Positions 6,378 through 13,898 are shown, counted from the stretch's first letter. The stretch: 16,643 nt of DNA from an uncultured Collinsella sp. (GCA_900549135.1 URNI01000039.1:1-16643), one strand, 5' to 3'. Program-made: numbers and translations. The notes: generated from the sequence alone by a model not told the origin.

Positions 6378-8129
6378 ATGGAAACGATCATCAACGACGA
6401 CGATGTCTCGTTCTCCTATGGCACGCAGACCGAGCAGGCGCTCAGCCACATCTCGCTCAGCGTGAACAAGGGAGATTTCATCGGCATCATCGGGCCCTCG
6501 GGCGCCGGCAAGTCCACGCTTGCCGCCTGCCTGTCAGGTGCCGTGCCCCACCACTACACCGGCGCGTTCTTTGGGTCCGTCATGGTTGACGGCCATGACA
6601 CCTGCGAGGTCTCGCTGACCGACGTGTCACAGATCGTCGGCAGCGTGCTGCAGGATATCGACACGCAGATGGTCGCCTCGGTCGTCGAGGACGAGATGCT
6701 CTTTGGCCTCGAGAACTTTGGCGTTCCCCACGACCTGATCGAGCAGCGCGTGAGCGAGACGCTTAAAACCGTCGGTATCAGCGACCTGCGCGACCGCGAG
6801 ATCGCCACCCTCTCGGGCGGCCAAAAGCAAAAGGTAGCTATCGCCGCCATCCTCGCCATGTGTCCGCGCGTCTTAGTGCTCGATGAGCCAACCGCAGCAC
6901 TCGATCCCGCCAGTTCCACCTTGGTCTTCGAAACGTTACGTGAGGCAAACCGCGCGCTCGGCATCACCATCGTCGTCGTTGAGCAAAAGGTCGCCTTGCT
7001 TTCGGAGTACTGCAACCGTGTGTTAGTGCTCGATCACGGCCAAATCGCGCTGCAAGGTGAGTCGCACGAGGTCTTCGCGCACACCGACGAGCTTCGCGCC
7101 ATCGGCGTCGATTGCCCGCGTGTCACGCGCATCTTCAACAGTCTCGAGGACAATGGCCTGGTAAGCGGCACGCCCTGTCTGGATGTCGACGAGGCAGAGC
7201 GGCTGATCGCGGGCATCGTCGACCCCGACCGTGCGACAAGCGATATCCAGGCGCCCGCGTGCTCCCCGCACGCGCCGTCGCTGCGCCCGCATGCGAAAGA
7301 CGCTGAGCCGGTGCTCACCTTTGACCATGTCGAGTTTTCCTACCCCCATGGAGGCGCCGCCGTCCACGACCTCAACTTGGCACTCTATCCCGGCGAGCTC
7401 GTGGGCATTGTCGGCCAAAACGGAGCCGGCAAAACCACGCTCACCAAACTGCTCACAGGCCTGCTCAAGCCCGCATCGGGCAGCGTACGCGTTACGGGCT
7501 TGGACACGGCATCGGTTCCCACGAGCCGCATCGCACGCGAAGTGGCAACGCTTTTCCAGAATCCCGACCGCCAAATCTGCAAAGATACCGTGCTCGACGA
7601 GGTCGCCTTTGGTCTAGAACTTGCCGGCATCGACCGCGCCGAAGCCCTGCGTCGCGCCCAGCTGGTCATCGACCGCTTTGGTCTGCCCGCCGACGAGGCA
7701 CCGTTCTCGCTTTCGCGCGGCCAGCGCCAGATGGTGGCGCTCGCCTCCGTTGTAGTGCTCGAGCCCAAGATCGTGGTGCTCGACGAGCCCACGAGCGGCT
7801 TGGACTACCGCGAGTGCATGACCGTGATGGAAACGGTGCGCACCATGGCCGAGCGCGGTTGCGCCGTCATCATGGTCTGTCACGACATGGAAGTCGTTTC
7901 CGACTTTGCCGAGCGCATCGTGGTGATGGCCAACGGTCGCATCCTCGACCGCGGCCGCGCGCACGAGCTATTCTCGAACGTCGATCTCATGCGGCGTGCC
8001 TACGTGGAGCCTCCCCAGGTTATTGAACTCTCGCGCCGCCTGGCATCTTCCGTCTCGCCCGCTTTTGCGCAGGTAAGCGAGGTCTCCGATATCGTTCGAA
8101 TTACCAAGGAGATGGTCCACCGTGGTTAA
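6378..8129 (+). CDS. ECF transporter fused double ATPase (EcfA-EcfA')
   Basis: This 583-residue cytoplasmic protein carries two ABC ATPase domains that power the importer. Domain 1 has Walker A G-P-S-G-A-G-K-S-T at 39-47, Q92 in the Q-loop, signature L-S-G-G-Q at 145-149 and Walker B V-L-V-L-D-E at 165-170. Domain 2 has Walker A G-Q-N-G-A-G-K-T-T at 346-354, Q394, signature L-S-R-G-Q at 445-449, Walker B at 465-470 and the switch His H502. In domain 1 the switch position reads V-E-Q (Q203) instead of the usual V-E-H. The linker is at about 284-310. The ATG has GAAAGG upstream. The end overlaps the EcfT start by eight bases, which implies coupled translation. Two fused NBDs are common for ECF systems in Actinomycetota. 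Whether other S components share this module cannot be seen here. Confidence 0.93.
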   Translation: METIINDDDVSFSYGTQTEQALSHISLSVNKGDFIGIIGPSGAGKSTLAACLSGAVPHHYTGAFFGSVMVDGHDTCEVSLTDVSQIVGSVLQDIDTQMVASVVEDEMLFGLENFGVPHDLIEQRVSETLKTVGISDLRDREIATLSGGQKQKVAIAAILAMCPRVLVLDEPTAALDPASSTLVFETLREANRALGITIVVVEQKVALLSEYCNRVLVLDHGQIALQGESHEVFAHTDELRAIGVDCPRVTRIFNSLEDNGLVSGTPCLDVDEAERLIAGIVDPDRATSDIQAPACSPHAPSLRPHAKDAEPVLTFDHVEFSYPHGGAAVHDLNLALYPGELVGIVGQNGAGKTTLTKLLTGLLKPASGSVRVTGLDTASVPTSRIAREVATLFQNPDRQICKDTVLDEVAFGLELAGIDRAEALRRAQLVIDRFGLPADEAPFSLSRGQRQMVALASVVVLEPKIVVLDEPTSGLDYRECMTVMETVRTMAERGCAVIMVCHDMEVVSDFAERIVVMANGRILDRGRAHELFSNVDLMRRAYVEPPQVIELSRRLASSVSPAFAQVSEVSDIVRITKEMVHRG

Positions 8130-8868
8130 CGTCATCGACTACATGCCGGGTGACACGCTGCTGCATCGCCTGAACCCCGTCGTCAAACTGGGCCTCGCCG
8201 CCGCCATCATCGTCGGCATCTTTTTGTCCGACACCTACGTGGCGCTGCTGGGCTTTTTGGCACTCACCCTTGCGCTGGGTGCTTACGCCGGCGTCGTCGA
8301 CCGTCTGTTCTCGCTGCTCAAGTTGCTGATTCCGCTCGCGCTTATCATGCTGATGCTCCAGCTGGCCTTTATGCGCGATGGCAACGTGGTGTGGGGTTTT
8401 ATCACCGACACGGGCCTCATCACAGGATCGAAGGCCTGTCTGCGCCTGCTGGGTGTGGCGTTACCACTCATCCTCATGCTCATGGTGACCAAGCTCAATG
8501 ACCTTGCCAACGCCTGCGTCGAGGTGCTGCACGTGCCGTATCGCTATGCCTTCACCTTTACCACGGCGCTGCGCTTTGTGCCGGTGTTTGGTCAGGAGAT
8601 GAACGCCATCATGGAGGCGCAGACCGCACGCGGCGTCGAGTACGACACCAAGAACCCCATCAAGAAGCTTAAGCTCATGCTGCCGCTCTGCGTGCCACTA
8701 CTGATCTCGAGCGTGGGTAAAACCGATGCCACGGCCTTGGCGGCAGAGCAGCGCGGCTTCTATTTGCGCACGCGCGCCAGCTCTTACAAGCGCTACCCCA
8801 TCAAGGCCCTGGACATTGCCGTACTTATTATCAGCATTGCTCTCATCGTCCTCGGATTCCTCTTCTAA
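8122..8868 (+). CDS. ECF transporter transmembrane component EcfT
   Basis: This 248-residue membrane protein couples the ATPases to the S component. It has hydrophobic segments at about 22-60, 65-85, 105-123 and 228-247. The two cytoplasmic coupling motifs are recognisable: A-R-G at 169-171 in Q-T-A-R-G-V-E-Y, and the second motif in A-E-Q-R-G-F-Y-L-R-T-R (209-218). The GTG start at 8122 lies inside the end of the ATPase gene, with AAGGAG at 8106-8111. It is the last gene of the operon, followed by a strong terminator. The operon order S, A-A', T is complete, so the transporter could be dedicated (group I) rather than sharing a module. Confidence 0.92.
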   Translation: MVNVIDYMPGDTLLHRLNPVVKLGLAAAIIVGIFLSDTYVALLGFLALTLALGAYAGVVDRLFSLLKLLIPLALIMLMLQLAFMRDGNVVWGFITDTGLITGSKACLRLLGVALPLILMLMVTKLNDLANACVEVLHVPYRYAFTFTTALRFVPVFGQEMNAIMEAQTARGVEYDTKNPIKKLKLMLPLCVPLLISSVGKTDATALAAEQRGFYLRTRASSYKRYPIKALDIAVLIISIALIVLGFLF

Positions 8869-8898
8869 CCCATCGCCATCGGAAACCGACAAACGAAA

Positions 8899-8942
8899 AA
8901 GGCCGCGGCTCGTATCAAGCGAGTCGCGGCCTTGCTGTTTTC
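8899..8942 (+). terminator. Intrinsic terminator ending the ECF operon
   Basis: A 14-bp GC-rich stem (8899-8912 with 8920-8933, one wobble pair), a 7-base loop and a T-tract at 8938-8941 follow the EcfT stop by 30 bases. Confidence 0.92.
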
Positions 8943-9236
8943 TCAGATAAAACCTACCAAAATGAACCTGTCCCTTTTTGGCAGGTCGAGGTTGATCTCG
9001 GGCATCTCACGATACTTTTGCAGCACTGAAAGCTCCGTGCAAGCCAGAATGACGCGATCGCAGCCGCTGCAGGCAAACTCCCACATCACGCGATCGAACT
9101 TATCCATATCGGGCTCGCGTCCTGCCTTCACGTCGTCGTAGATGAGCGACATCACGTCGGCCTGACGTTTCTCGCTGGGGTAGACGACCTCGACACGCGC
9201 CGCCTCGCACTCGCGCTCTGTAAACTGCAATGCCAT
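8943..9236 (-). pseudogene. Truncated aspartate/glutamate racemase remnant
   Basis: The 97-residue ORF matches only the C-terminal half of the Asp/Glu (or hydantoin) racemase family. It shows E-V-V-Y-P-S-E, the S-L-I-Y-D-D-V-K helix, and V-I-L-A-C-T-E-L with the second catalytic Cys. A full racemase has about 230 residues with a first catalytic Cys in the N-terminal half; that half is missing. Upstream codons in a shifted frame read L-M-I-G-S-F just before S-M-A-L-Q-F, which looks like the family's G-T-x-x-T-M loop broken by a frameshift (tentative). At the other end the expected tail is replaced by D-L-P-K-R-D-R-F-I-L-V-G-F-I, encoded by the inverted-repeat element. A weak ribosome site (GGAAG) precedes the ATG, so a short protein might still be made, but it should not be active. 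Confidence 0.7.
8952..8986. repeat. Inverted-repeat element at the end of the racemase remnant
   Basis: ACCTACCAAAA (8952-8962) and TTTTGGCAGGT (8976-8986) are inverted copies with one mismatch around a 13-base loop. The element supplies the last codons of the minus-strand racemase remnant, which suggests it was inserted or became fused there. Copy number elsewhere in the genome cannot be judged from the window. Confidence 0.55.
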
Positions 9237-9457
9237 GGAAACTTCCTATCATCAACTGCCCGTACGATGGACGGTCTTTATACAGCTGGTGTTTCTAGCG
9301 TGCCGAATCGCCGACGCCTAAAGCTCCGCCGCATCTATGGCAAACGAGGCGATAAACCCAGCGTAGCGCCAGCGCTCACTGACGTACGACAACAAGCAAA
9401 GAACCTACCGTTGTTGTAGGATTCAGCGTATTGCCACTCTCGACGAAAGGCGCACGC

Positions 9458-10090
9458 GTGCCCCAAGAACATCCAATCGATAACCCCATCCTCGATGCTG
9501 CAAAACGCGAGTTGGCGCAGCGTGCGCGAGCGACCGCTCCCCTGCGCACCGCAAACGACGTCTATGACGGACCCGCCCGCATCACCTCAATCAACACATC
9601 GGCACACAAAGGCACGCGCAAGACGCCCGTCGTCGACGGACACGATATCGTTATTGAGCAGTTTGGCCTCGCCTCCGATGCCCATGCCGGACATTGGCAT
9701 CGTCAAGTCTCGTTTCTTGCCGCAGAGTCCATCCAGACAGCCCGGGACCGCGGGCTCAATGTGCACGAGGGTGATTTTGGAGAGAACTTCACCACCCAGG
9801 GCATCAACCTGCTCTCGCTCCCCCTGGGAACACAACTCAAGCTTGGCAGCGAGGTAATCGTTGAGATCAGCCAAATTGGCAAAGTTTGCCATACCCGCTG
9901 CGCCATCTACTATCTTGCCGGTGATTGCATCTTTCCCCACGAGGGCATCTTTGGCGTAGTCCTTCACGGCGGAGAGGTCCATACCGGGGACGACATTCAG
10001 GTAGTCAAACTTGGCGATGGCACCTGTTCCTTCACCCCTGCTGAAGCACTTAAAGAGGTGGAGCGGGCTCGCCGCGAAGGAACCCTATAG
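9458..10090 (+). CDS. MOSC domain protein
   Basis: This 210-residue cytoplasmic protein carries a MOSC domain, the fold shared with the C-terminus of molybdenum cofactor sulfurases and with YiiM/YuaD-type proteins. The domain spans about 40-185. It contains L-A-S-D-A-H-A-G-H-W-H-R-Q-V-S (71-85), E-G-D-F-G-E-N (104-110) and Q-I-G-K-V-C-H-T-R-C (139-148). C144 is the likely conserved sulfur-carrying residue; C148 and C157 are close by. Such proteins handle sulfur or bind Mo-pterin, but the exact role is unknown. I chose the GTG at 9458 because GAAAGG stands seven bases upstream; the TTG at 9431 lacks a site. No Mo-cofactor gene is next to it, so the context gives no further help. The region before it (9237-9457) holds decayed racemase sequence and short inverted repeats, with no gene. 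Confidence 0.85.
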   Translation: MPQEHPIDNPILDAAKRELAQRARATAPLRTANDVYDGPARITSINTSAHKGTRKTPVVDGHDIVIEQFGLASDAHAGHWHRQVSFLAAESIQTARDRGLNVHEGDFGENFTTQGINLLSLPLGTQLKLGSEVIVEISQIGKVCHTRCAIYYLAGDCIFPHEGIFGVVLHGGEVHTGDDIQVVKLGDGTCSFTPAEALKEVERARREGTL

Positions 10091-10323
10091 TTGCAAAACC
10101 CCACGTGAGGCAACTCTTTAAGCTCTAAATCGAGCTTCGATAGGGTTCCGTAACGTTAAAGTTGAACTCTATGGTTTCTCAACAATTCACTATAACTGCA
10201 GGTCAAAGCCAAAGCCTCAAGTTCAACTTGACCCTTTAGAACCTTTAAGGTTCAAGTTGAGGTCGAAAGCAGTAGTAGAATACCGTTCGAACCATAACCT
10301 ACGATTGATTGCAGAGGGACTGG
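10091..10323. promoter_or_regulatory. Intergenic region dense in inverted repeats
   Basis: No gene is seen in these 233 bases. They hold several dyads: AAGCTC/GAGCTT near 10130, CAAGTT-C-AACTTG at 10218-10230, GAACCTT-T-AAGGTTC at 10239-10253, and CAACTTGACCCTT (10225-10237) against AAGGTTCAAGTTG (10247-10259) with one mismatch. The half-site GTTGAACT also appears near 10161. The CCTCAAGTT-AACTT type of dyad resembles operators of MerR/SoxR-type regulators. A TAGAAT at 10276-10281 could be a -10, but no fitting -35 is found. It is the likely control region of the secreted coiled-coil gene. Confidence 0.45.
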
Positions 10324-11457
10324 ATGCAGCATTCGAACCATCGCACCGCAGCGCTCGTCGCGTCGAGGCCGGCTCGTATCATCACGAGCGCCGCGCTCGC
10401 CGTTGCGCTGACGGCCACGCCGATGCTCTCCCCCGTCGCGGCCTATGCCGCCTCGCAGGCAACGCAGGATCAGCTTTCCGCCGCCCAGCAGAAGATCGAA
10501 GCCGCCACGAGCGCCTACAACGAGGCCCGCACCAAGCTCGAGGATCTGCAAAAGCAAATCGACACCAACGAGGCAAGCATCGAGCAGATCGAAGCCGAGC
10601 TTCCCGATCAGCAGGCAAAGGCAAGCTCCGCCATGCGCGATCTGTATAAGTACCAGAAGGGCACCAACCCCATCGTGAGCTTCCTGGTCAACGCACAGAG
10701 CCTTGGCGAGTTCATCACCACCTGCAGGTACACCAACCAGATCGCGAGCTCAAGCGTCGATGAGATCGAAGAGCTCAACAAAATGCAGACCGAGCTCGAG
10801 CAGAACAAGACCGAGCTCGAGCAGGCCAAATCCCAACTCGAGGCCGAGCAGAAAACCGCCGAGGATGCACTGGCACAGGCCCAGCAGCTTCGCAGCGAAG
10901 CCCAGGCAAAAGCCGAGCAGGAGAATGCCGCCGAGCTGGCCAAGCTCGAGGCAGACAAGGCCGCTGCCGCCGAGAAAATCTCGGGCGAGGGCGTGAGCGG
11001 CAACAACTCCAACAGCCAGGCCAACAACGCCAACACCACCATCGACACCACGGTGAACAGCTCGAACAGCGGTAACTCCGATTATGACTCGTTCATTAAC
11101 GAGTGGACGAGCCGCATCGACAACTACCTTGCCGGCTCCCCCATGGCAGGCCAGGGTTACAACTTTGCCGTGGCAGCCTGGAACACCGGTGTTGACCCCC
11201 GTTGGTCCCCCGCCATCGCCTGCGTCGAGAGCAGCAAGGGTCTCTATTGCGCCGGCTCCTATAACGCCTGGGGCTGGAGCGCCCGCGGCGGCGGCTGGCG
11301 GAGCTTTGGTAGCTGGAGCGAGGGCATCTCTGCCCACGTTGCCTATCTGGGCGCCAGCTATGGCTCCACGCTTACCCCGGCAGCCGCCAAAAAGTACTGC
11401 CCGCCCACGTGGCAGGACTGGTACAACAAGGTTGCAACCCAGATGAACCGCATCTAA
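10324..11457 (+). CDS. Secreted PcsB/CwlO-like coiled-coil protein with lysozyme-like domain
   Basis: This 377-residue exported protein has a signal peptide at 1-42 (ending A-Y-A). A long coiled coil follows at about 45-218, with the PcsB/CwlO type centre Y-K-Y-Q-K-G-T-N-P-I-V-S-F-L (108-121). Next is an Asn/Ser-rich linker (224-252), then a C-terminal domain at about 255-377. That domain has S-P-A-I-A-C-V-E-S-S-K-G (295-306), N-A-W-G-W (314-318) and W-S-E-G-I-S-A-H-V-A-Y-L. It looks like a lysozyme-like or glucosaminidase/transglycosylase fold with E302 as the likely catalytic acid. Relatives with this coiled coil are peptidoglycan hydrolases controlled by FtsEX during division; they usually end in CHAP or NlpC/P60 rather than this domain. 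The ATG at 10324 has AGGG just upstream. FtsEX control is an inference. Confidence 0.8.
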   Translation: MQHSNHRTAALVASRPARIITSAALAVALTATPMLSPVAAYAASQATQDQLSAAQQKIEAATSAYNEARTKLEDLQKQIDTNEASIEQIEAELPDQQAKASSAMRDLYKYQKGTNPIVSFLVNAQSLGEFITTCRYTNQIASSSVDEIEELNKMQTELEQNKTELEQAKSQLEAEQKTAEDALAQAQQLRSEAQAKAEQENAAELAKLEADKAAAAEKISGEGVSGNNSNSQANNANTTIDTTVNSSNSGNSDYDSFINEWTSRIDNYLAGSPMAGQGYNFAVAAWNTGVDPRWSPAIACVESSKGLYCAGSYNAWGWSARGGGWRSFGSWSEGISAHVAYLGASYGSTLTPAAAKKYCPPTWQDWYNKVATQMNRI

Positions 11458-11467
11458 GATCAACGTC

Positions 11468-11498
11468 AAAGGGCCCCAATCGGGACCCTTTTTCTTTT
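11468..11498 (+). terminator. Intrinsic terminator between convergent genes
   Basis: AAAGGG-C-CCC (11468-11477) pairs with GGG-A-CCCTTT (11482-11491) around AATC with one C-A mismatch, followed by a T-rich tract to 11498. It ends the coiled-coil gene and reaches the stop codon of the convergent kinase gene. The minus-strand side has only a short T run. Confidence 0.85.
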
Positions 11499-12897
11499 AC
11501 GCGACAGAGGTATCGACGACGCCAGCCGCGTTTGCGATGGCAACGATGATAATCATTGCCAACAAGAGCACGCCCATAGCCTTGAAACAGAGCTTTGCAA
11601 GCTTTTTGCCACGATATCTATCGAGTAGCTCAAACTGCCGGCGAAGGCGGCGTTTATCGAGCATTACAAAATGAATGAGCGCTACGAGACCGTCTACGAA
11701 GACAAAATACTCAATCGCGAGAAACCACATCGGGTAGTTTTGGTTGGCACCCGTGGGATGAAAAACGGCAAAATGGCTTCCGGCAAAGAAAACAAGTAAC
11801 GAAAGATAGACGAATGCGTTCCAAATACGCCCAACGGTGTCGGGAATGCGGGAGAGTAGACTCGGGCGCTCAGGCACCAAAGGCAATCCACCCTGAGACT
11901 GATCTGCGGGAAGGATGGGAGCAGGGCACACAACTCGCCGCTCTGGAGGCTCTTGAAAGGAAGCAGCATTCGGCGCGGACGATGGCGTCGGTGCGGACAA
12001 CGCATACGATGCGCGTGCAGCGTGCCCTAGTGCCTTCGCGCTTGCAAAGCGCTTGTCCGGATCGAGTGCCATCGCCATGCAAATAACATCGGCAAGCGAG
12101 GCGGGGACGTCACATGCCTCGCATTGCTCGCGCATGTCCCGACCCGGCTTGGGGTCGGCCCCCGTCAGACAAAAGAACAGCAGGGCGCCGAGCGCATAGA
12201 CATCACTGCGCACGCTCGTCTGGCCAAAACCGTACTGCTCGGGTGGCGCATAGGGTCGCGTGCCAAACTTAACGGTATCGGCATCGGCTCCTTCGCGCCA
12301 CACGCGAGCGATTCCCAAGTCGATAATCACCAGCGATGAAAACGTCACACCTGTATCGGGCGTATAGTTCGCGCCCGAGACGATGATATTCGAAGGCTTT
12401 AGGTCGCGATGGATCACCGGCGCAGCCATCTCCCCCGCCGACGCAAAGCCGGTATGGAGCTCCGCAACTGCATCACAAAGGGCGCCAAACAGCTCACAAG
12501 CATAATCGGGCGTCGCACCCAAACGCTCCACCAGGGCCCCGAGCGTTTCGCCTTCGATGTATTCCATGACCACGCAGAGCTCGTCGCCCACGCGGTGGCA
12601 ATCGACAATCCGAGGCAAGTGCTCGTAACGTCGCCCGGCACGCTGGGCCGCAAACAGGCGTTCATACGCTCCGCCAATCTGGGCCGACGCGTCGATGTGC
12701 TTGCGAACAAAGGGGCCAAGAGATCCTCCGCCAGAGCCCTCAAAGTACACGAGCTCGGTCGTCTCGACGTCAGAGCGCTTGAGCACGCGATCCACGCGAT
12801 AGCTGTCATCACGCTCAAGTGACGCCAGGTGTCCAGCGAGCGCAATGGCCAGCTCATCATCGGAATATGTTGGGCTCTGAGTATCCATGGCGTCCAT
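11497..12897 (-). CDS. Membrane-anchored Ser/Thr protein kinase
   Basis: This protein of about 466 residues has a cytoplasmic eukaryotic-like kinase domain and a C-terminal membrane anchor. The kinase domain (about 33-300) shows K66 in F-V-R-K-H-I-D (VAIK lysine), H-R-D-L-K-P-S-N at 163-170, D-L-G at 193-195 in place of DFG, A-P-P-E-Q-Y-G at 217-223, and S-D-V-Y-A-L-G. The ATP-binding glycine-rich loop is not recognisable: that stretch reads V-L-K-R-S-D-V-E-T-T-E-L-V-Y. A proline-rich linker (303-350) leads to three membrane helices at about 360-378, 392-412 and 441-459. There is no extracellular sensor domain such as PASTA. Start choice is uncertain: ATG 12897, ATG 12888 and GTG 12912 are in frame, none with a good ribosome site, and a strong hairpin sits just upstream. 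It follows the HTH gene on the same strand. Confidence 0.85.
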   Translation of the reverse strand: MDAMDTQSPTYSDDELAIALAGHLASLERDDSYRVDRVLKRSDVETTELVYFEGSGGGSLGPFVRKHIDASAQIGGAYERLFAAQRAGRRYEHLPRIVDCHRVGDELCVVMEYIEGETLGALVERLGATPDYACELFGALCDAVAELHTGFASAGEMAAPVIHRDLKPSNIIVSGANYTPDTGVTFSSLVIIDLGIARVWREGADADTVKFGTRPYAPPEQYGFGQTSVRSDVYALGALLFFCLTGADPKPGRDMREQCEACDVPASLADVICMAMALDPDKRFASAKALGHAARASYALSAPTPSSAPNAASFQEPPERRVVCPAPILPADQSQGGLPLVPERPSLLSRIPDTVGRIWNAFVYLSLLVFFAGSHFAVFHPTGANQNYPMWFLAIEYFVFVDGLVALIHFVMLDKRRLRRQFELLDRYRGKKLAKLCFKAMGVLLLAMIIIVAIANAAGVVDTSVA

Positions 12898-12903
12898 AAT
12901 AAC

Positions 12904-12939
12904 GCAGGGCACGGACGCCCCATGACGCCCGTGCCCTGC
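12904..12939 (-). promoter_or_regulatory. Strong hairpin directly upstream of the kinase start
   Basis: A perfect 11-bp inverted repeat, GCAGGGCACGG (12904-12914) with CCGTGCCCTGC (12929-12939), has a 14-base GC-rich loop. Read on the minus strand it lies between the HTH stop and the kinase ATG, six bases before the ATG at 12897. No T-tract follows. It may reduce read-through or kinase translation. Confidence 0.6.
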
Positions 12940-12983
12940 ACGTTCAAAATATCGTGAACGGCGCTTCCACCGGCAGCCAGCCG

Positions 12984-13406
12984 TTAGCTCACCGTCTCCT
13001 CACCAAAGCGATACAGCTCCTCGTTCACCTTTTGCAGGCTGCAGCCACGATCGATACAGAAAATGATGATGGCGTCACGGCGGTTCTTGCAGTTGAGGAC
13101 ATTGGCGCCTGCCGCCGTCAAGGCGCGGTTGGCCTCCTTGAGCGTCAGCGCCATGGCAAAAGCAAGCTGCAGCACCTTATTGCGGCTCGGATGCCGCGCA
13201 CCGGTAAAAATCTGATAGCCAAACGTTTCGTTGAGGTCGGCCATACGCACCACGCGCGAACGCTCCAGCCCCTTTTCTTCCAAAAGCTGTTTCAGATACT
13301 CCGAAAGCGACGGGGCGGCAAAGTCATGCTCTTTGATATAGCCATCAATGCTTGGCGCATCGAGAAGCTCATTGAGCAGCTCTTCGGTTAGCTTTTTATC
13401 GGGCAT
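12984..13406 (-). CDS. Small HTH protein, probable regulator
   Basis: This 140-residue protein looks like a helix-turn-helix regulator of the XRE type. The central part (about 33-100) contains S-L-S-E-Y-L-K-Q-L-L-E-E-K-G-L, then R-V-V-R-M-A-D-L-N-E-T-F-G-Y-Q-I-F-T-G-A-R-H-P-S-R-N-K-V-L-Q. This matches the helix pattern in which a turn and recognition helix are followed by the conserved G-x-R-x-P-S-R. An extra C-terminal segment with Cys (N-C-K-N-R and F-C-I-D-R-G-C) follows. The ATG has a strong site, GGAGG nine bases upstream. It lies between the FxLYD gene and the kinase gene on the same strand, so a kinase-regulator pair is plausible. Whether it binds DNA or is a substrate of the kinase is unknown. 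Confidence 0.7.
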   Translation of the reverse strand: MPDKKLTEELLNELLDAPSIDGYIKEHDFAAPSLSEYLKQLLEEKGLERSRVVRMADLNETFGYQIFTGARHPSRNKVLQLAFAMALTLKEANRALTAAGANVLNCKNRRDAIIIFCIDRGCSLQKVNEELYRFGEETVS

Positions 13407-13454
13407 ACAGCCTCACCTCCCCAGATCGCATAGTAATCATGTTGTTTATTCTAG

Positions 13455-13898
13455 TTAAAAGCCGCTCACATCAGAACGTTCCCAGCTAGCAACCTGATCG
13501 GGAGATACCGTGCTCATCGCTTCGAACTTCCAGGTGCCGCCCGCTTTGAGATGGTTGGTGTTCGCAAGAGCCGTTCCCACCTGATTGCCGTCTGCGTCAT
13601 ACAGAACATACTCAATCTGAATGTAGCTTTGCTCTTTATCCGTATTATTGGTCAATGTGCCAGTGATCTTATACGCGAACTGATTAGACGCATCCCCGGC
13701 CTCATCCGAAACCGTATAGGGTTCTTGTGCCTCTTTTTGCTCATCGACTTGCTGGGTCTGTTCGACAGGCTTTGCTGCATCACCCGTAGACGAATCAGAC
13801 GAGTTACCGCCCATAGAACCTACGACGCCGGCAACAACAAGCACCACGATGACACCCAGAATAATCTTGCCGATCGGCTTCTTTCCCTCTTTTGCCAT
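13455..13898 (-). CDS. Membrane-anchored FxLYD-type protein
   Basis: This 147-residue protein has a short basic cytoplasmic start (M-A-K-E-G-K-K), one membrane helix (about 10-29), a Ser/Asp/Gln/Glu-rich low-complexity spacer (30-62), and an extracellular beta-sandwich domain. The domain shows G-T-L-T-N-N-T-D-K-E, I-E-Y-V-L-Y-D-A-D-G-N-Q-V-G and H-L-K-A-G-G-T-W-K-F-E-A, the pattern of the FxLYD / DUF3426-like family. These domains have no catalytic residues and their ligand is unknown. The start ATG 13898 has AAGGA six bases upstream; the longer frame from 13943 lacks support. The HTH gene begins 48 bases downstream on the same strand with no terminator between, so they may share a transcript. 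Confidence 0.75.
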   Translation of the reverse strand: MAKEGKKPIGKIILGVIVVLVVAGVVGSMGGNSSDSSTGDAAKPVEQTQQVDEQKEAQEPYTVSDEAGDASNQFAYKITGTLTNNTDKEQSYIQIEYVLYDADGNQVGTALANTNHLKAGGTWKFEAMSTVSPDQVASWERSDVSGF

